From Nageia nagi (Eukaryota; Pinophyta), in NCBI GenBank assembly GCA_050084985.1, contig JBITNC010000002.1, positions 27,342,001 to 27,406,000 of the forward strand: a stretch of DNA of 64,000 nucleotides. The letters run 5' to 3'. The first letter of the stretch is position 1, and every line of letters starts with the position of its first letter. The notes under the pieces were generated by a model. The model saw only the letters and a program-made list of their open reading frames with translations, did not search any database and had not been told where the DNA came from. Shown here piece by piece: positions 11,200-22,429 of this stretch. The translations under genes were made by a program, and so were the position numbers.

Positions 11200-12972
11200 T
11201 GATGTTTCTAAATTATTGAGTGGCATTTTCTTTATGATAATATATAATAAAAGGATACCTCAATATATTAGGTCTCTTCTTCTCTAGGACTTCTTTTTTG
11301 ATTGGATCGAGATTTGTTTCAGCAAGGACATTGGTACCTAAATTCTAAAAAATATTACCTAGATGTATTGGGAGTTGATCTTATTTATTTTGAGGTTGGA
11401 CTAAGGGAGTCTTACCTTTCTTAAGTTCAAGTTGTATTAGAATAGATGCTCAGTTTTGTTGAGTAACTACGGGTTGCTTTGGAGCTATTGAAGAAGAAGC
11501 TCTAGTTTGAACATAGTTTGCTTATTTTAGAACATATCTTGGAAGCCAAAAATTTACCATGGTGAGATCAACAACAAGATTTGATGTAGGTTCCACCATT
11601 TGGTCTGAATGTAATCCCAAATATTGATGTTGATAAATTGCACATGAGTTTGAAAAATGAGGAGCTAAACATGGGAACACCATTATGTAATGCTCGAAGC
11701 AACACTTTCTACAAAACTCATCATAATAGCATTTTTAATTATTTTGGGGATAGTTGATTATTTTGGCTAGTTCATATTGGGTTGGAATCTAGGTTGATAC
11801 TTATTATCATATCTTTTATAATTAAAAACTTGATTCTACCTTTCTTGCAAAGTGAGCTTATTGATAAGGTTTCTACTGGTTACCTTCAATTACCTTATTC
11901 TTTCCTCTTCTTGAGATTTAGGATTAGTACTAGCACTAGTGGATGTAAGAGTAGGTAATGCTGGTATCTGATTCTAAATAATAGGCTTGGGAGGAGGTGG
12001 TAGGTCTAAAAATCCAAGATGAGTAATTTGTGGGACTTTTTTAGAGGTAAATCATGAAATAATGGTACAATGGTTCTAAGCTACATCTTTCCAGAGGATA
12101 TCAAGGTATGTTCTAAAGTTTTTATTATTTGGTAAACATTTGGTAAGATATCTCCTAACATTACAATGAGCATATTAAGGTCTAAGAGAAAGGCCTTCCT
12201 ATAATATACCAAATCTTATGCACTTGTTGGTCTAATCTTTATTGGAATAGACTTCCATGTTCTCTCAAATTTGATATTGAAATCATCAATGGACTCATGA
12301 GGATGTCTTTTGATACATTCTATAAGGCTAAGGAATATACTATCATCACCATCTATAGAAAATATTTTAATTAAATTTTGACATAACTCTTCCTATGAAT
12401 TTATAGATTGGAGGGTGAGATTTCTGAACCATTCAACTGCTTTTCCTTCAAAAGAGTGTGATAATAACCTAGTCATAATAGTTTCATAATTGATATCAAA
12501 GATTTAAGCCAACAAAGATACATCTCAATAATGTTCATATGGTGTTTTACCAGACCCATCATACTTAGAAATATTTTGAATGCTTCTTGAGGTATAGTAG
12601 GGGAGTTAGCAGCAATGATCAAAGGATGACCATTATTCTAAGTAAGAAAATTTATTGGCTGATTCATGCTTGGAGTATTGGTAGAAGGTGAAGCATTTTC
12701 TAGAGTTGAATCAAATACAACTAACAATGAGATTTCCCTTAAGGGAACTATAGGGGATACAACTTGGGAAATCTTTCACCTAGTCCTCCTATGAGGAACT
12801 AATAGCTCTTGGAACCTAGGCTCTCTAAGGCAATTTTTGGTACTACTTCTAGTAAGTCTACATTTTGGAGGTGCCAAGGTTCAACATATTGATTGGTTGA
12901 TATCAGAGTCACCAATAAGGTTAAAAGAACCTTATAATCTTTGAAAAATCTAATTGATAGCCCACCAGACAT
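11200..12972 (-). pseudogene. Gypsy gag remnant
   Basis: A likely start is the ATG at 12972-12970 (MSGGLSIRFFKDYK). The frame can be followed with frequent stops through a retrotransposon-gag-like segment (FKIFLSMMGLVKHHMN, LLKEKQLNGS, 12600-12350) and then a Cys/His-rich stretch at about 11730-11640 (EFCRKCCFEHYI) that may be a decayed zinc knuckle. More than twenty stops, mainly TAG and TAA, show heavy decay. The assignment rests mainly on position, upstream of protease and next to the 5' LTR. Domain similarity alone is modest. Confidence 0.6.
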
Positions 12973-13576
12973 GGTTATCTAGACTATTTATGCCCACTAA
13001 ATATGGAATTTAGTTCATGTCCTATCAAGTGTGCCACAAATAGAAGTTTCTACTGTTGATTAGTATAATGTAACTTTAAAGGGTTTGGTTTGGTTGAGTT
13101 CTCCATCTCTTGCAATAGTAGGTTCTTTGAAAGAGCAGAAGGTGGTAGAAATATGCTCATGTTGGGTTTTTGCTTAATCTCTGGGTTATAGGCTAGTTCC
13201 TATCTATTATAAAAGTTCAAAGTAATAGAAAAGAGATAAAAAGGTATAGAGTTATAGGAAAGAGATTAATAAATTGAAATGAAACTAAAACAATAACTTC
13301 ACAACCTAGGCATTATAGCATAGGCAATAATCCATAACCAATATTAAGAATAATGAGTTATCTTACCCTTGAGTCCTCACAATCACAATACATAGCCACA
13401 ACTTAAAAACATCTCATACATAATATTTATAAAAGCAATAAATAGCTACTTGTTACAAAAGGGTAAAGCATTATCTATTTGCATTATCATATATGAAAGC
13501 ATCTTACAGACCTGGGCAAATTTGGTAGAATGTTCATCCTCTTTGATTTCTAATAATCCATAATTTATACATTTAC
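12973..13576. other. Gypsy 5' leader, possible primer-binding site, or unmatched LTR part
   Basis: The region between gag and the matched part of the 5' LTR. No clean primer site lies next to 13577. A minus-strand TGGCACACTTGATAGGAC at about 13018-13035 weakly resembles a TGGCGCC-type primer site. If it is real, the LTR starts near 13036, is about 2.1 kb long, and its partner extends left of the window. Not decidable here. Confidence 0.35.
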
Positions 13577-14159
13577 ATGCCCTGCTGGGTTGTTGTCTAT
13601 CATTAATATACATAATTACTCATCTTGATTGAAGCTAGCAAAGAAAACTATTTACAATAAATATTACAAATGTGTTAGATTGCATAATGAATAAGTACCA
13701 ACAACATGACTATCTGGGAATTTGAAATTTTTGAATAGTCATGTCCATTGAGTCATAATCCTCCTAATATGTCATTGATTGCTCCTTCTTTGGCCTTGTA
13801 GTTGATTGAAGATCATACTATAGCTGATTGAATAAGTACTCATTTGCAGTCTGATAGGTACGATATGGAACTATGTTCTATCAGTAGCTATCTACTTTTC
13901 TACAACCATTGATGATCCATACTATAGTTTTGAATGAATAGAGTAATAGAGGGTTGTGAATAGTATATCAACTTAGTAGAAGAAACTACCACTGTTATGT
14001 GGAATTGAGTTGAAATCAACACATTAAAAGAGCCTCAGGGGTCAAACACTTAAGATCAAGTGGACCTGAGTGTTACTTCTTATCCATTACTCTTACCTTA
14101 GTCTGGTAGATCTTATTTCTTTTCTTTGAGTTCTGTTGATGATCTAGCTCTTCTTAGTA

Positions 14160-14670
14160 CCTGCTAATTTTAGCCAAAAGTTCTAACATCATCACTCAAA
14201 ATCGATGGGTTCTATTTGGGATCTTCATGAATTATCACCCACCTTTACTTATTATAGGACCCACTAATTTTAGCTAAAATTTCTAACATCATTACTCAAA
14301 ATTGGTGGGCTCTATTTGGGATCTTCATGAATCATGACCTGCCATTACTTATTCTGGGACCTACTGATTTTAGCCAAAAGTTCTAACATCATCACTTAAA
14401 ATTGGTAGGCTCTATTTGGGATCTTCATGAATCATCACCCTCCATTACTTGTTCTAGAACTTGTTCTAGAACTTACTAATTTTAGCCAAAACTTATGATG
14501 TCATCGCTCAAAATTTGTGGGCTCTATTTGGGATCCTCATGAATAATCACCCGCCATTACTTGTTCTAAGACCCGCTAGTTTTAGCCAAAAGTTTTGATG
14601 TCATTGTTGAAAATCAATTAGGTTTATTTTCTTCTGGGCATCACCCACTAATTACTTGGACTTATATTTA
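14160..14670. repeat. 100-bp tandem array inside the right LTR, five units
   Basis: The anchor TTTAGCCAAAA or a near variant lies at 14169, 14269, 14369, 14481 and 14581. The 112-bp step contains a local duplication of TTGTTCTAGAAC. The left LTR has six units, so the copy number changed after insertion or differed through recombination. Confidence 0.9.
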
Positions 14671-14812
14671 CAAAAACTCTTAAATAGTGTATTTACAAAA
14701 ACTCCTAGACATTGTATTTACAACAACTCCTGGACATTTCCTTAGAAATTTCACTTCCCATACATAATTTAGCACTACCCAGATGTGACATTTTTAATCC
14801 CGAACATGATTC

Positions 14813-14819
14813 TTTTATA
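14813..14819 (-). promoter_or_regulatory. Putative TATA box of the gypsy 5' LTR
   Basis: TATAAAA on the minus strand, about 315 bp inside the LTR start, conserved with 1333-1339. This would drive the gypsy transcript leftwards. Motif only. Confidence 0.4.
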
Positions 14820-15164
14820 CATATAGTTCACACCCCATTTAACTATTAATACAAATTAAGGTTTATCCTTGAGAGCTATTACAACACCCGATCGACTTTG
14901 ACTAGAAATTTACATGGCAAAATATCAAATACAAGGACTTATACATACAATAGCCAGATTATATATACAATAGTTAGATCTTGACAACACCTAGAATTTT
15001 TCAAACTTAGGGCTAATAGAAGACTCAAATTTCATGTTAAAGGGAAGAGAGTTGGAATAGAAATAATTTTGTGAAAAGAATGAAATAATGATAGTGTGTT
15101 ACCCCAACTTAGAGTGCAATTATGAAAGAATACATTCCTTTCTTTCAATCCTTTCATAAATTGT

Positions 15165-15905
15165 TGTAGAGAGATGTCTTCATCACTTTTATTATTTTTC
15201 TCATTTCTAGGTGGGTCATTCTAGATTTAATTTTCTATATGCATGTCATAAACCAATTTGATCACATATTGATGAAGGGGTAATTCATCCCATATGTTCT
15301 TCACCTTCATCATTGAAATTTTCATGGAATGGAAAATTAATATTTTCATTTTCATACTTAAAATGATTAAGTAGTCCAAAGAGAAAGGAGAATACTTCTT
15401 TGTGTCTATCATCCAAAGAGATGTACTTCATGATTTGTTTCACTATCTTATCCCACATATGTGATATGATTTCTTTATAGAATCCTATTTTGTACTTCTT
15501 CAATTTGATATCTTTGTCTTGGAAATGAAGCACATCCCCTTTAATTGCTCACTTTAGAATTTATTTTGAGCTCTTTTCCTTGATTCTCAAGGAATGTAGC
15601 CTGAGCAAAGGTATTTGCATTGAAGATAATATTCCTTCAATGAATTTTGTAAATTCCATCCTAGGTATTAGCTACATATCCAGAAAGCTTGGGGTCAAAT
15701 CCTACATATACCTCCATGAATTCTTGAACGTTTCCTTATTAAAAATCCTCTACACTTTGTAATTTTCCCTATCATTCTTAGTATTTGTCAGCTCCTTGAA
15801 AATCAAATTTCCTCCCATTTTTGTCTCACTTGTAGGATGTTGTATTTTCTTCTTTATATTATTTTTTGAGGCATCTTGAGCCCCATAAATATTTGAAGGT
15901 GGCAT
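15165..15905 (-). pseudogene. Degenerate ORF, possibly gag start of an older LTR element
   Basis: Read leftwards from the ATG at 15905-15903 (MPPSNIYGAQDASKNN), a broken frame runs to the gypsy insertion point. Open pieces include 15533-15285 (FYKEIISHMWDKIVK, then an acidic FNDEGEEHMG). An LTR-like segment with a TATA box lies upstream at 15960-16714 on the same strand. The layout therefore suggests the 5' end of another minus-strand LTR element whose gag was cut by the gypsy element. I recognise no domain. A host gene fragment remains possible. Confidence 0.35.
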
Positions 15906-15959
15906 TTAGATAGTTATGGATCAATAAATGCTTCAATGTCCTTACACTTTCTATCTTTG

Positions 15960-16714
15960 TAGACTCTAAATTATGATTTATAATAATAAATACAATAAAT
16001 ATTAATCTACAATATATGATGTAAATCACTTATCAAGTATCCAAATAACATCAAGAAAGTGTGCACTTGATATTATACGAAAGCAATCCTCAAAGATGTG
16101 AAAAAATTATGTAGAGGATTGGATCAAATTTGGGAAAAAGCTACAATTATATTCAAATTACCCATATTAATGCTTGATGTCCTTCAAATCTATAGCTTTG
16201 GATCATAGAGAACCACAATGTGACCATCGTGTCAATAGTCTCTTCACTCCATGGACATCATGAGATTTGTAGTATGAAGGCATGTAACAAAGAGAGAAAA
16301 TAATGTAAAGCTCAAAGCATAACAAATTCTCATATAGGTGGTGTCAAGAGACACCATTGGGTAGTGTGGTTGATGTATGGATAATCACCTATTAGAGAGA
16401 TTCGATAGGGGTTATTGTGTTATGTGCCTCCTTTTATACCTACAAAGACAAAAAGAAGAGTGAGATTCAATTTTGAAATAATAATCATCATCTCAATAAA
16501 ATTATAGAACAACATGCAATATTAATGATATTCTCAAGATAATTATATATATAAACATGATTAAGAGATATTAGACTTGATTAATACATGTTTAGAATTT
16601 AAATAGCACATTAGTCTTGATATTATATATAGTTACATGATTTAAATAATATATATATTATATACTTAAAATATAATTTATTAATAAATAATAAATCATT
16701 TTTAGGTGTCTACA
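15960..16714 (-). mobile_element. Probable decayed LTR of an older element
   Basis: The right end reads TGTAGACACC on the minus strand (16714-16705), a common gypsy LTR start. The inner sequence TAAAAATGATTTATTATTTA matches the LTR-like segment ending near 44488. A strong core promoter GGTATAAAAGGAGGC lies at 16427-16440 on the minus strand. The left end is uncertain. Confidence 0.45.
16433..16438 (-). promoter_or_regulatory. TATA box in the decayed LTR
   Basis: TATAAA on the minus strand within GGTATAAAAGGAGGC, a textbook plant core promoter, pointing left towards the gag-like remnant. Confidence 0.45.
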
Positions 16715-17011
16715 TGTTCCTCTATTTGGATATGTAATGAAAAGCATTGAAATTGCATAATCCAAAGAATGAACTTTCATAATGGTATAATAATTCTGAG
16801 TATGTTTATAAAATTTTGAGCTTACAAAGCTAAAGGCAACTTAAGTTGATGCTTCTACCAATGTTAGTGCTATACATGGCATATGGCATGTTGTCATCCT
16901 TGGGCTTCCATAGGTAATTACATGTATTATTTTCTAACATATTTTAGACTTCTTTAAATCCTTACAAAATTTGTTCATTTGTGATATTTATAATTACTTT
17001 GTATATCCTTG

Positions 17012-17470
17012 TTGGATGGAATATAAAAAATCATCTCTCGCAAAGTAGTATATATGTATTTATTGGGTGAACTATAAAAAATGACCTCTTTCATAGCAAT
17101 ATGTATTTTGTTGTTGGGTGGACTATAAATAACCATCACCTTCTTGCTTAACAATATGTATGTTCTTGTTGGGTGGACTATAAATAACGATCACCTTCTT
17201 GCTTAGAAATGTGTATATATCCTTGTGGGGTGAACTATAAAAAACCATCACTCTTTATGAGACATCCATAAATTGTGCATATTTTTGCTACCATGATGAT
17301 ATGCATCCATGAATGAGGTATCATTTTGCTTTCATGATGATATGACCCTCATGTACTTTATGATCACCTTTGCTAGTTGGGTTTAAGATAACCATCACTA
17401 TGTTTTCTTTATGATCACCTTTTTTTATTGAGTTTTAACTAACCATCACTATGATTGCTCTTTATGATTA
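17012..17470. repeat. Degenerate 51-56-bp minisatellite
   Basis: The core TTGGGTGGACTATAAATAAC with CATCACCTTCTTGC recurs at 17012, 17063, 17114, 17169 and 17225. Looser copies with GATAACCATCACTATG follow to about 17470. At least five clear units. Confidence 0.75.
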
Positions 17471-19015
17471 TATGTTTGCATCTATGAATGGGGCATTGGG
17501 TATTACCATGACGATGTATATCTAGGAAGAGGATATTTAGTGCTATCATGAAAATGTATGCATATTATATTTATTTCATCTTTACTCTTTATTGATACAT
17601 GTTTTAAGATGAACATTCTTACATAAGTCAATAAATAGGATGCTTAGTTCTAATATGATAATTTTTATCTATGAACAGAGAATGGAGTGTTACCATGGTG
17701 ATATTATGCACACATATTATGTTGATCATTGCTTTAAATGTTACTAGTTACTATATCCTTAAGAGGTGATCAAATAAATATTTTGGAAGCTATTATATGT
17801 CTCTCCTTTTACAAGTTATTCTTTGTATTTTTTTTTTATTCTAGCTCTTTTGAGATTGCATCTTCTCATAATCAATGCAAAGGGGGGTAGTAAATATCAT
17901 GTCAAAATTTTATAATCTGAGAGCTTCATGAAGAACAAGAGAGTATTATTATTTTTTCTCTTTTTTTTTCCTTTACAAACATAATCAGACTTCATTTCAT
18001 TAAATTTACAAAGGAGGGCATCTATTGACACTTAAATTTATCCACAACTAGGTGTACTTATTAAGTTCAACTTTATATTGGAGCATTATATGTTATGCTT
18101 ATGTTGGAATGTTATGAACATCTTCTCCTATACTTTTCTTGTGATAGGTACCCTAACATTAGTGCTTGCTTCTAGATTTGTATTTCAGAAGTTCACTTGC
18201 ATATAAATGGAGGATCAACATACATGAAGAGACTATCATATCCTTATCTTGATAGTCATACTTAACTACTACTTTTAGGTATTCTTCAATGCCACCTATT
18301 GAAATTGAGATTTGATTATTATACAAGCTTTATCATTTTATCATTCATTATTATATGCTAGATTAGGCTTGTCAATCATTATATTGTTATTGAATCTTAG
18401 TTACGAATGCTAAGATGTAGGGATCCTAGTGCAAACATTACCTATTTCATAGATGTGGATGCCATCCCTATGTGAGCATGAATGCAAGTCACTTTATCTC
18501 ATCTAATATGAAGTATTCACATTTCGAGATCTACACTATCGACATGTTCTAATATACATATCATCTGATTCTTTAAGATAAGGTGAAAAGTATTTATCTT
18601 TCTAAAATCTCCTTCTTAATACAATTGGTTGTTTATTAGATCCGATCCAATAGTCTAAGTATTTCATTTACATATCTTCATATCTATTAATACTTTAGAT
18701 CATTGTTATTACTACTACTTCATTATTTAATATTTGATATAATGTACATCATTGAATGTGAGAGTTTAGATTAGTCTCCACCTATTATAATATAAAGGGG
18801 TCATTAAAAGCATTCAACATGTGTATATGATAATATTTTTATATGTATGTGTTAATACCTAATGCATGTATAATTAGATCACATACATATATAATGTGTA
18901 CCAAGTGTGTATATTATGATTTTGCATGCATATATATGATGTGCATAAAATTTGGGTAGGTGGTGGATATTGTACGTGTAGAATGACTTTGAGATACTTT
19001 ATGTGTATATCACAA
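17471..19015. other. Unassigned AT-rich DNA
   Basis: I see no coding similarity. Polypurine-like strings CAAAGGGGGGTAG (17878) and CAAAGGAGGGCATC (18022), the second followed by TTGACAC, could mark decayed LTR starts at about 17890 and 18037. No partner LTR was found. Confidence 0.4.
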
Positions 19016-19019
19016 TATT

Positions 19020-19054
19020 TTACACACACACACACACACACAAAAATATATATA

Positions 19055-19085
<31 letters not shown>
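19020..19085. repeat. (CA)n/(TA)n compound microsatellite
   Basis: Alternating CA for about 20 bases, followed by TA runs. The short open frames across it on both strands are low-complexity artefacts. Confidence 0.95.
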
Positions 19086-21655
19086 ATGAGATTTTTATGC
19101 ATGCATTGATAATCATGATATTTTATGTGTGTAAAATTATATCTTGTACATATGTAACTATAATTTATCCATACATATGAATCACATTAACTCTAGGTAG
19201 GTGAGGATGCATCAATCAAAAGTTGGATAGGATAGGTCTATATATACACATAGTTAGAGAGTTACTACACCTACAAGGTATATTCTTGATCAAGAAATGG
19301 GAAATCAGAAAAGTGTGTTTACATATACACATGTAAGATATATGATATACACACTCATATTGGCCCCTGATTGGGAAATAGGATGCTAGAAATATGCTTG
19401 ACATACACACATGATAAGATAATTTATATACGCACATGGTTAGGTTCTCATTGAGAAGTAAGATGTGTAACACTTTTGCTTTGGTTCCAATGTAACACTT
19501 CTACCTCTGATACAAATGCAATACTAACACTTCTCACCAATCTTATTTCTAACTTCAAAACCCTAAAACTTCAAACCTTTTTTTTAAATTTAATCACTCA
19601 AATGGTATAGGAATGGATAAGACGATCCATATGAGCATGTCAATGTTGCTAGCTAGTTAGCATCCATATGGCAAGATTGGTCAAATCTAGAATAACCAAC
19701 CCTGATCAAAAACATTTTGGTGTTCACTTCTTAATGCTCATCCCATTGGAAGATGCCATGTAGGTGATCCCACCATTTTCGTTCATAAATTATGCAACAA
19801 AAATTTTGGTCAAGGTGTTGTGGTTTTCTACTTAGGGCCCATATCACCCAAGAGAATTCTCATCCATAAGATTAAACATATTCACTTGATGTATGACCCT
19901 CCGATTCATAGGTGCAAATGGATTATCCTAGGTAATCTTCCATATAAAATGAGTAAGCATCATTTCCTATGGAACAATTATTATACTCCTATTTGCTTAA
20001 TTTTAGGAAGTATGACTACAAGTTACCTTCATCTGGTAATTGTAGTTTTTGTTGATTGATACCCTCATTTGACAATCTATTAAGGATATGAGACACTAGC
20101 CTGCTCATATCTATCGGCTAGGCCCACCATGGTGTCTAGCATCCCTATGCCCATATCTTAGGGAGCCATGGATATCAATATAATACCTCAAGTGGTTTGT
20201 TTCATCTAATAAGTTCCCTTAGTAATCATGTCTAACAAACCAAAAGCATTAATCCATCAAAAGTGTACAAGAAGTTTCAAGAAAGCTTATTCATGAAGCC
20301 AACAAAGAATATTCAACCATAGTTATCCCATATATACAATACAGAGAAAGAACATTACTTTAAAAGTAAAACATATGTAAAAAATAATAACAAGTCTTGT
20401 TATGCTTGAAAAGTGGCTACTTCTGGCAAGGAAGTGCGATGTAGAGTATGACTTACTTAAGGGATATTTATTAAACCAAATACAACTATATTTTGTCTAG
20501 TTTTTCTTTCCAGTTTTAAAGTCCTAGACACTTCATAATCAATCAATACTTGTCTATATTATCTAATTATATCATTTGGTTAATCCTAATCATTCAAGAT
20601 CCTAATTCCATATTTGACTAGGTTTCCTTCACACAATAGGGGAAGTCCATATCTAAACACATTGATTAAGTATGAGTTATCTTCCTTCTAATTTCAAATG
20701 TAGTGCACTTAGGTTATAATAGCTTTGATCATTTATATTTGACAAGACCATCCCTTCATCCCTTTACTTAGAAATCTATTTGATTCTTTATATCGTTACT
20801 AATGATAACCTTCAAGCCATATTATATCATCACTATTTCCTTACAAGTCATCATGGTTTGAATTCTTTATCTTACGTGTGTAGTCTAATAATAGTCCATC
20901 CTTGACTATTTATTATTGGATAACAATTTAAACTTTTATTTTCCCATTAATGAACTATTGATACCCTTGTGTATATTCTATGAGGTCTCTTATAATTCTA
21001 AACTATATTTCTACTGAACTTAATTTAGTTTTACTATGATTCTACATATACACTATTCAAAATTTACTTTGAGGCCTTCATAATACATCAATTTATCTAA
21101 ATCCATAAATTAGTTTTATTCAATATATTCAGAGGATATATCTAGCTTGATCATGTTTTGGTGATAAGGCATATTGAAACTTCATTGTTTGTAAAGGAAA
21201 TAAAGTACATCATATCATACATAGGACCTTACTAATGCTTTTGCAAATATCAAGGTATTAATTTATTCAACAAGGAATTACATCACACTTAGTATGATCC
21301 TAACCATTGATTGTGGTCATATTTAGGAATACATGATATTATCCATGAGTCATTGCTCCTTCATTCATGATGTGTCAATTTAGGGTTTACTATTATTGTG
21401 TAATTGCAATAACCTTATTTACATTATCAACTTTGAAGAGGTTCTTCATCACCATCCTTGTCCTTTTATGAGTCTCCATCCCTCTATTGTAGTCCTCGAT
21501 CATGCATTCGACTAAGAGAACCAAGATGATATAGTGTTTGAGTACTAGGATTTAGAGTTTATGAGGATGAGGATAACTCTTTTTGTCTTATGAAATGCAT
21601 CCTACCCAAGATGTATGCATACCATATAATTTTATTCAATCAACACTCCATATTG
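19086..21655. other. Unassigned AT-rich DNA
   Basis: 19820-20059 has a 79-codon open frame (FYLGPISPKRILIHK) with no family I recognise, and its extensions contain stops. TATACACA-type short repeats at 19240-19450 resemble those at 25320-25470. Nothing else can be supported. Confidence 0.4.
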
Positions 21656-21860
21656 ATCTCAATAGATTTTACGTCTTGGCAAAGGCTACCTATCTTCCTC
21701 GATCATGGAGTCTAGTAATTACCCTCATGCATCATCCCAATTCAAACCATTATTCAATATTTAAGCAAATTTCATTCCATGCAATACTTCATTTCGAATC
21801 TCGATAGGTTCTAGGTCTTATCAAAAGACTACCTATCTTCCTTGATCATGGATTCAAACA
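21656..21860. repeat. Pair of ~50-bp direct repeats
   Basis: CTACCTATCTTCCTCGATCA and its flanks occur at about 21661-21713 and again, slightly changed, at about 21803-21855. The spacing is about 143 bp. Confidence 0.7.
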
Positions 21861-22429
21861 CAAGCCAAAGGTCATCAATATTGAAAATTACACTTCTATA
21901 CAAGTATAATCACATCTATACTCCATTTCAATTTTATGGATTTTATCAAATTTTCTTTTGAACCCAAGTAATATTCGCATGTTTGGTATTACTAATAAAA
22001 TTGTAAACATTATTCAAACCTTAATATAACACATTTGATAAAATAATTATCGTAGTACAATTATAACTTTATCCTAACATTTATAGCATAGATTTATACT
22101 AATAAGAATGAAAATAAATGTAAACATAATTATCTTAATCCCAATTTCAATGAAGGTGTCCATTCATTAGTAAGAAATCAATATGTCTTCCTACCAAAGG
22201 TTTAACATCATCTCCAATAATCTTCTATCAACAATAGAAAAAGTTGTTATTTTAAATATCCAATTAAATTTACTTTTGAAACTTGATTAAATTCAATACT
22301 ACCTTCTTGAGTGTTAAAAATCAACGTTCAGATTAAAAATTTTGTCCTCGGTTAATTTGCCTCTTAAAGAGAGCCATTAACATAGATCACTTTGGTGTTT
22401 TAGAGAGGTTATGATTCAATAGTTTCCTT
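21861..22429. other. Unassigned AT-rich DNA before the PPR pseudogene
   Basis: No coding or repeat signal that I can support. Confidence 0.4.

Larger units (their letters stand above)
1..15134 (-). mobile_element. Ty3/gypsy LTR retrotransposon, Tat-like, decayed, minus strand
   Basis: Two long direct repeats (1-1654 and 13577-15134) flank about 12 kb of minus-strand coding remnants. Reading leftwards the order is gag, protease, RNase H, reverse transcriptase, second RNase H, integrase and a long extra frame. Aligned LTR ends show 13 differences in the first 120 columns by eye, so the insertion is old. The right boundary is clear: similarity stops after TACA at 15134, giving an LTR that starts TGTATTC in element orientation. 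The left boundary and its target duplication lie outside the window. RT and integrase motifs fit the non-chromoviral OTA/Tat group of plant gypsy elements (family knowledge). Every domain carries stop codons, so the element is not autonomous. Confidence 0.93.
13577..15134 (-). repeat. 5' LTR of the gypsy element
   Basis: Direct repeat of 1-1654 in the same orientation. In element orientation it begins TGTATTC at 15134. It carries a five-unit 100-bp array and a conserved TATAAAA (14813-14819). The flanking bases 15135-15139 (TTCCT) would be one copy of the target duplication. The other copy is outside the window. Confidence 0.88.

Noticed and set aside
17878-18040. Two polypurine-tract-like strings suggesting LTR starts
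   Set aside because: No matching LTR partner, primer site or terminal CA was found, so not called as an element.
18874-19180. Two overlapping frames on opposite strands
   Set aside because: Both translate the CA/TA microsatellite.
19216-20059. Frames of 79-85 codons
   Set aside because: Composition is that of AT-rich noncoding DNA and extensions hit stops in all frames. I could not support a gene.
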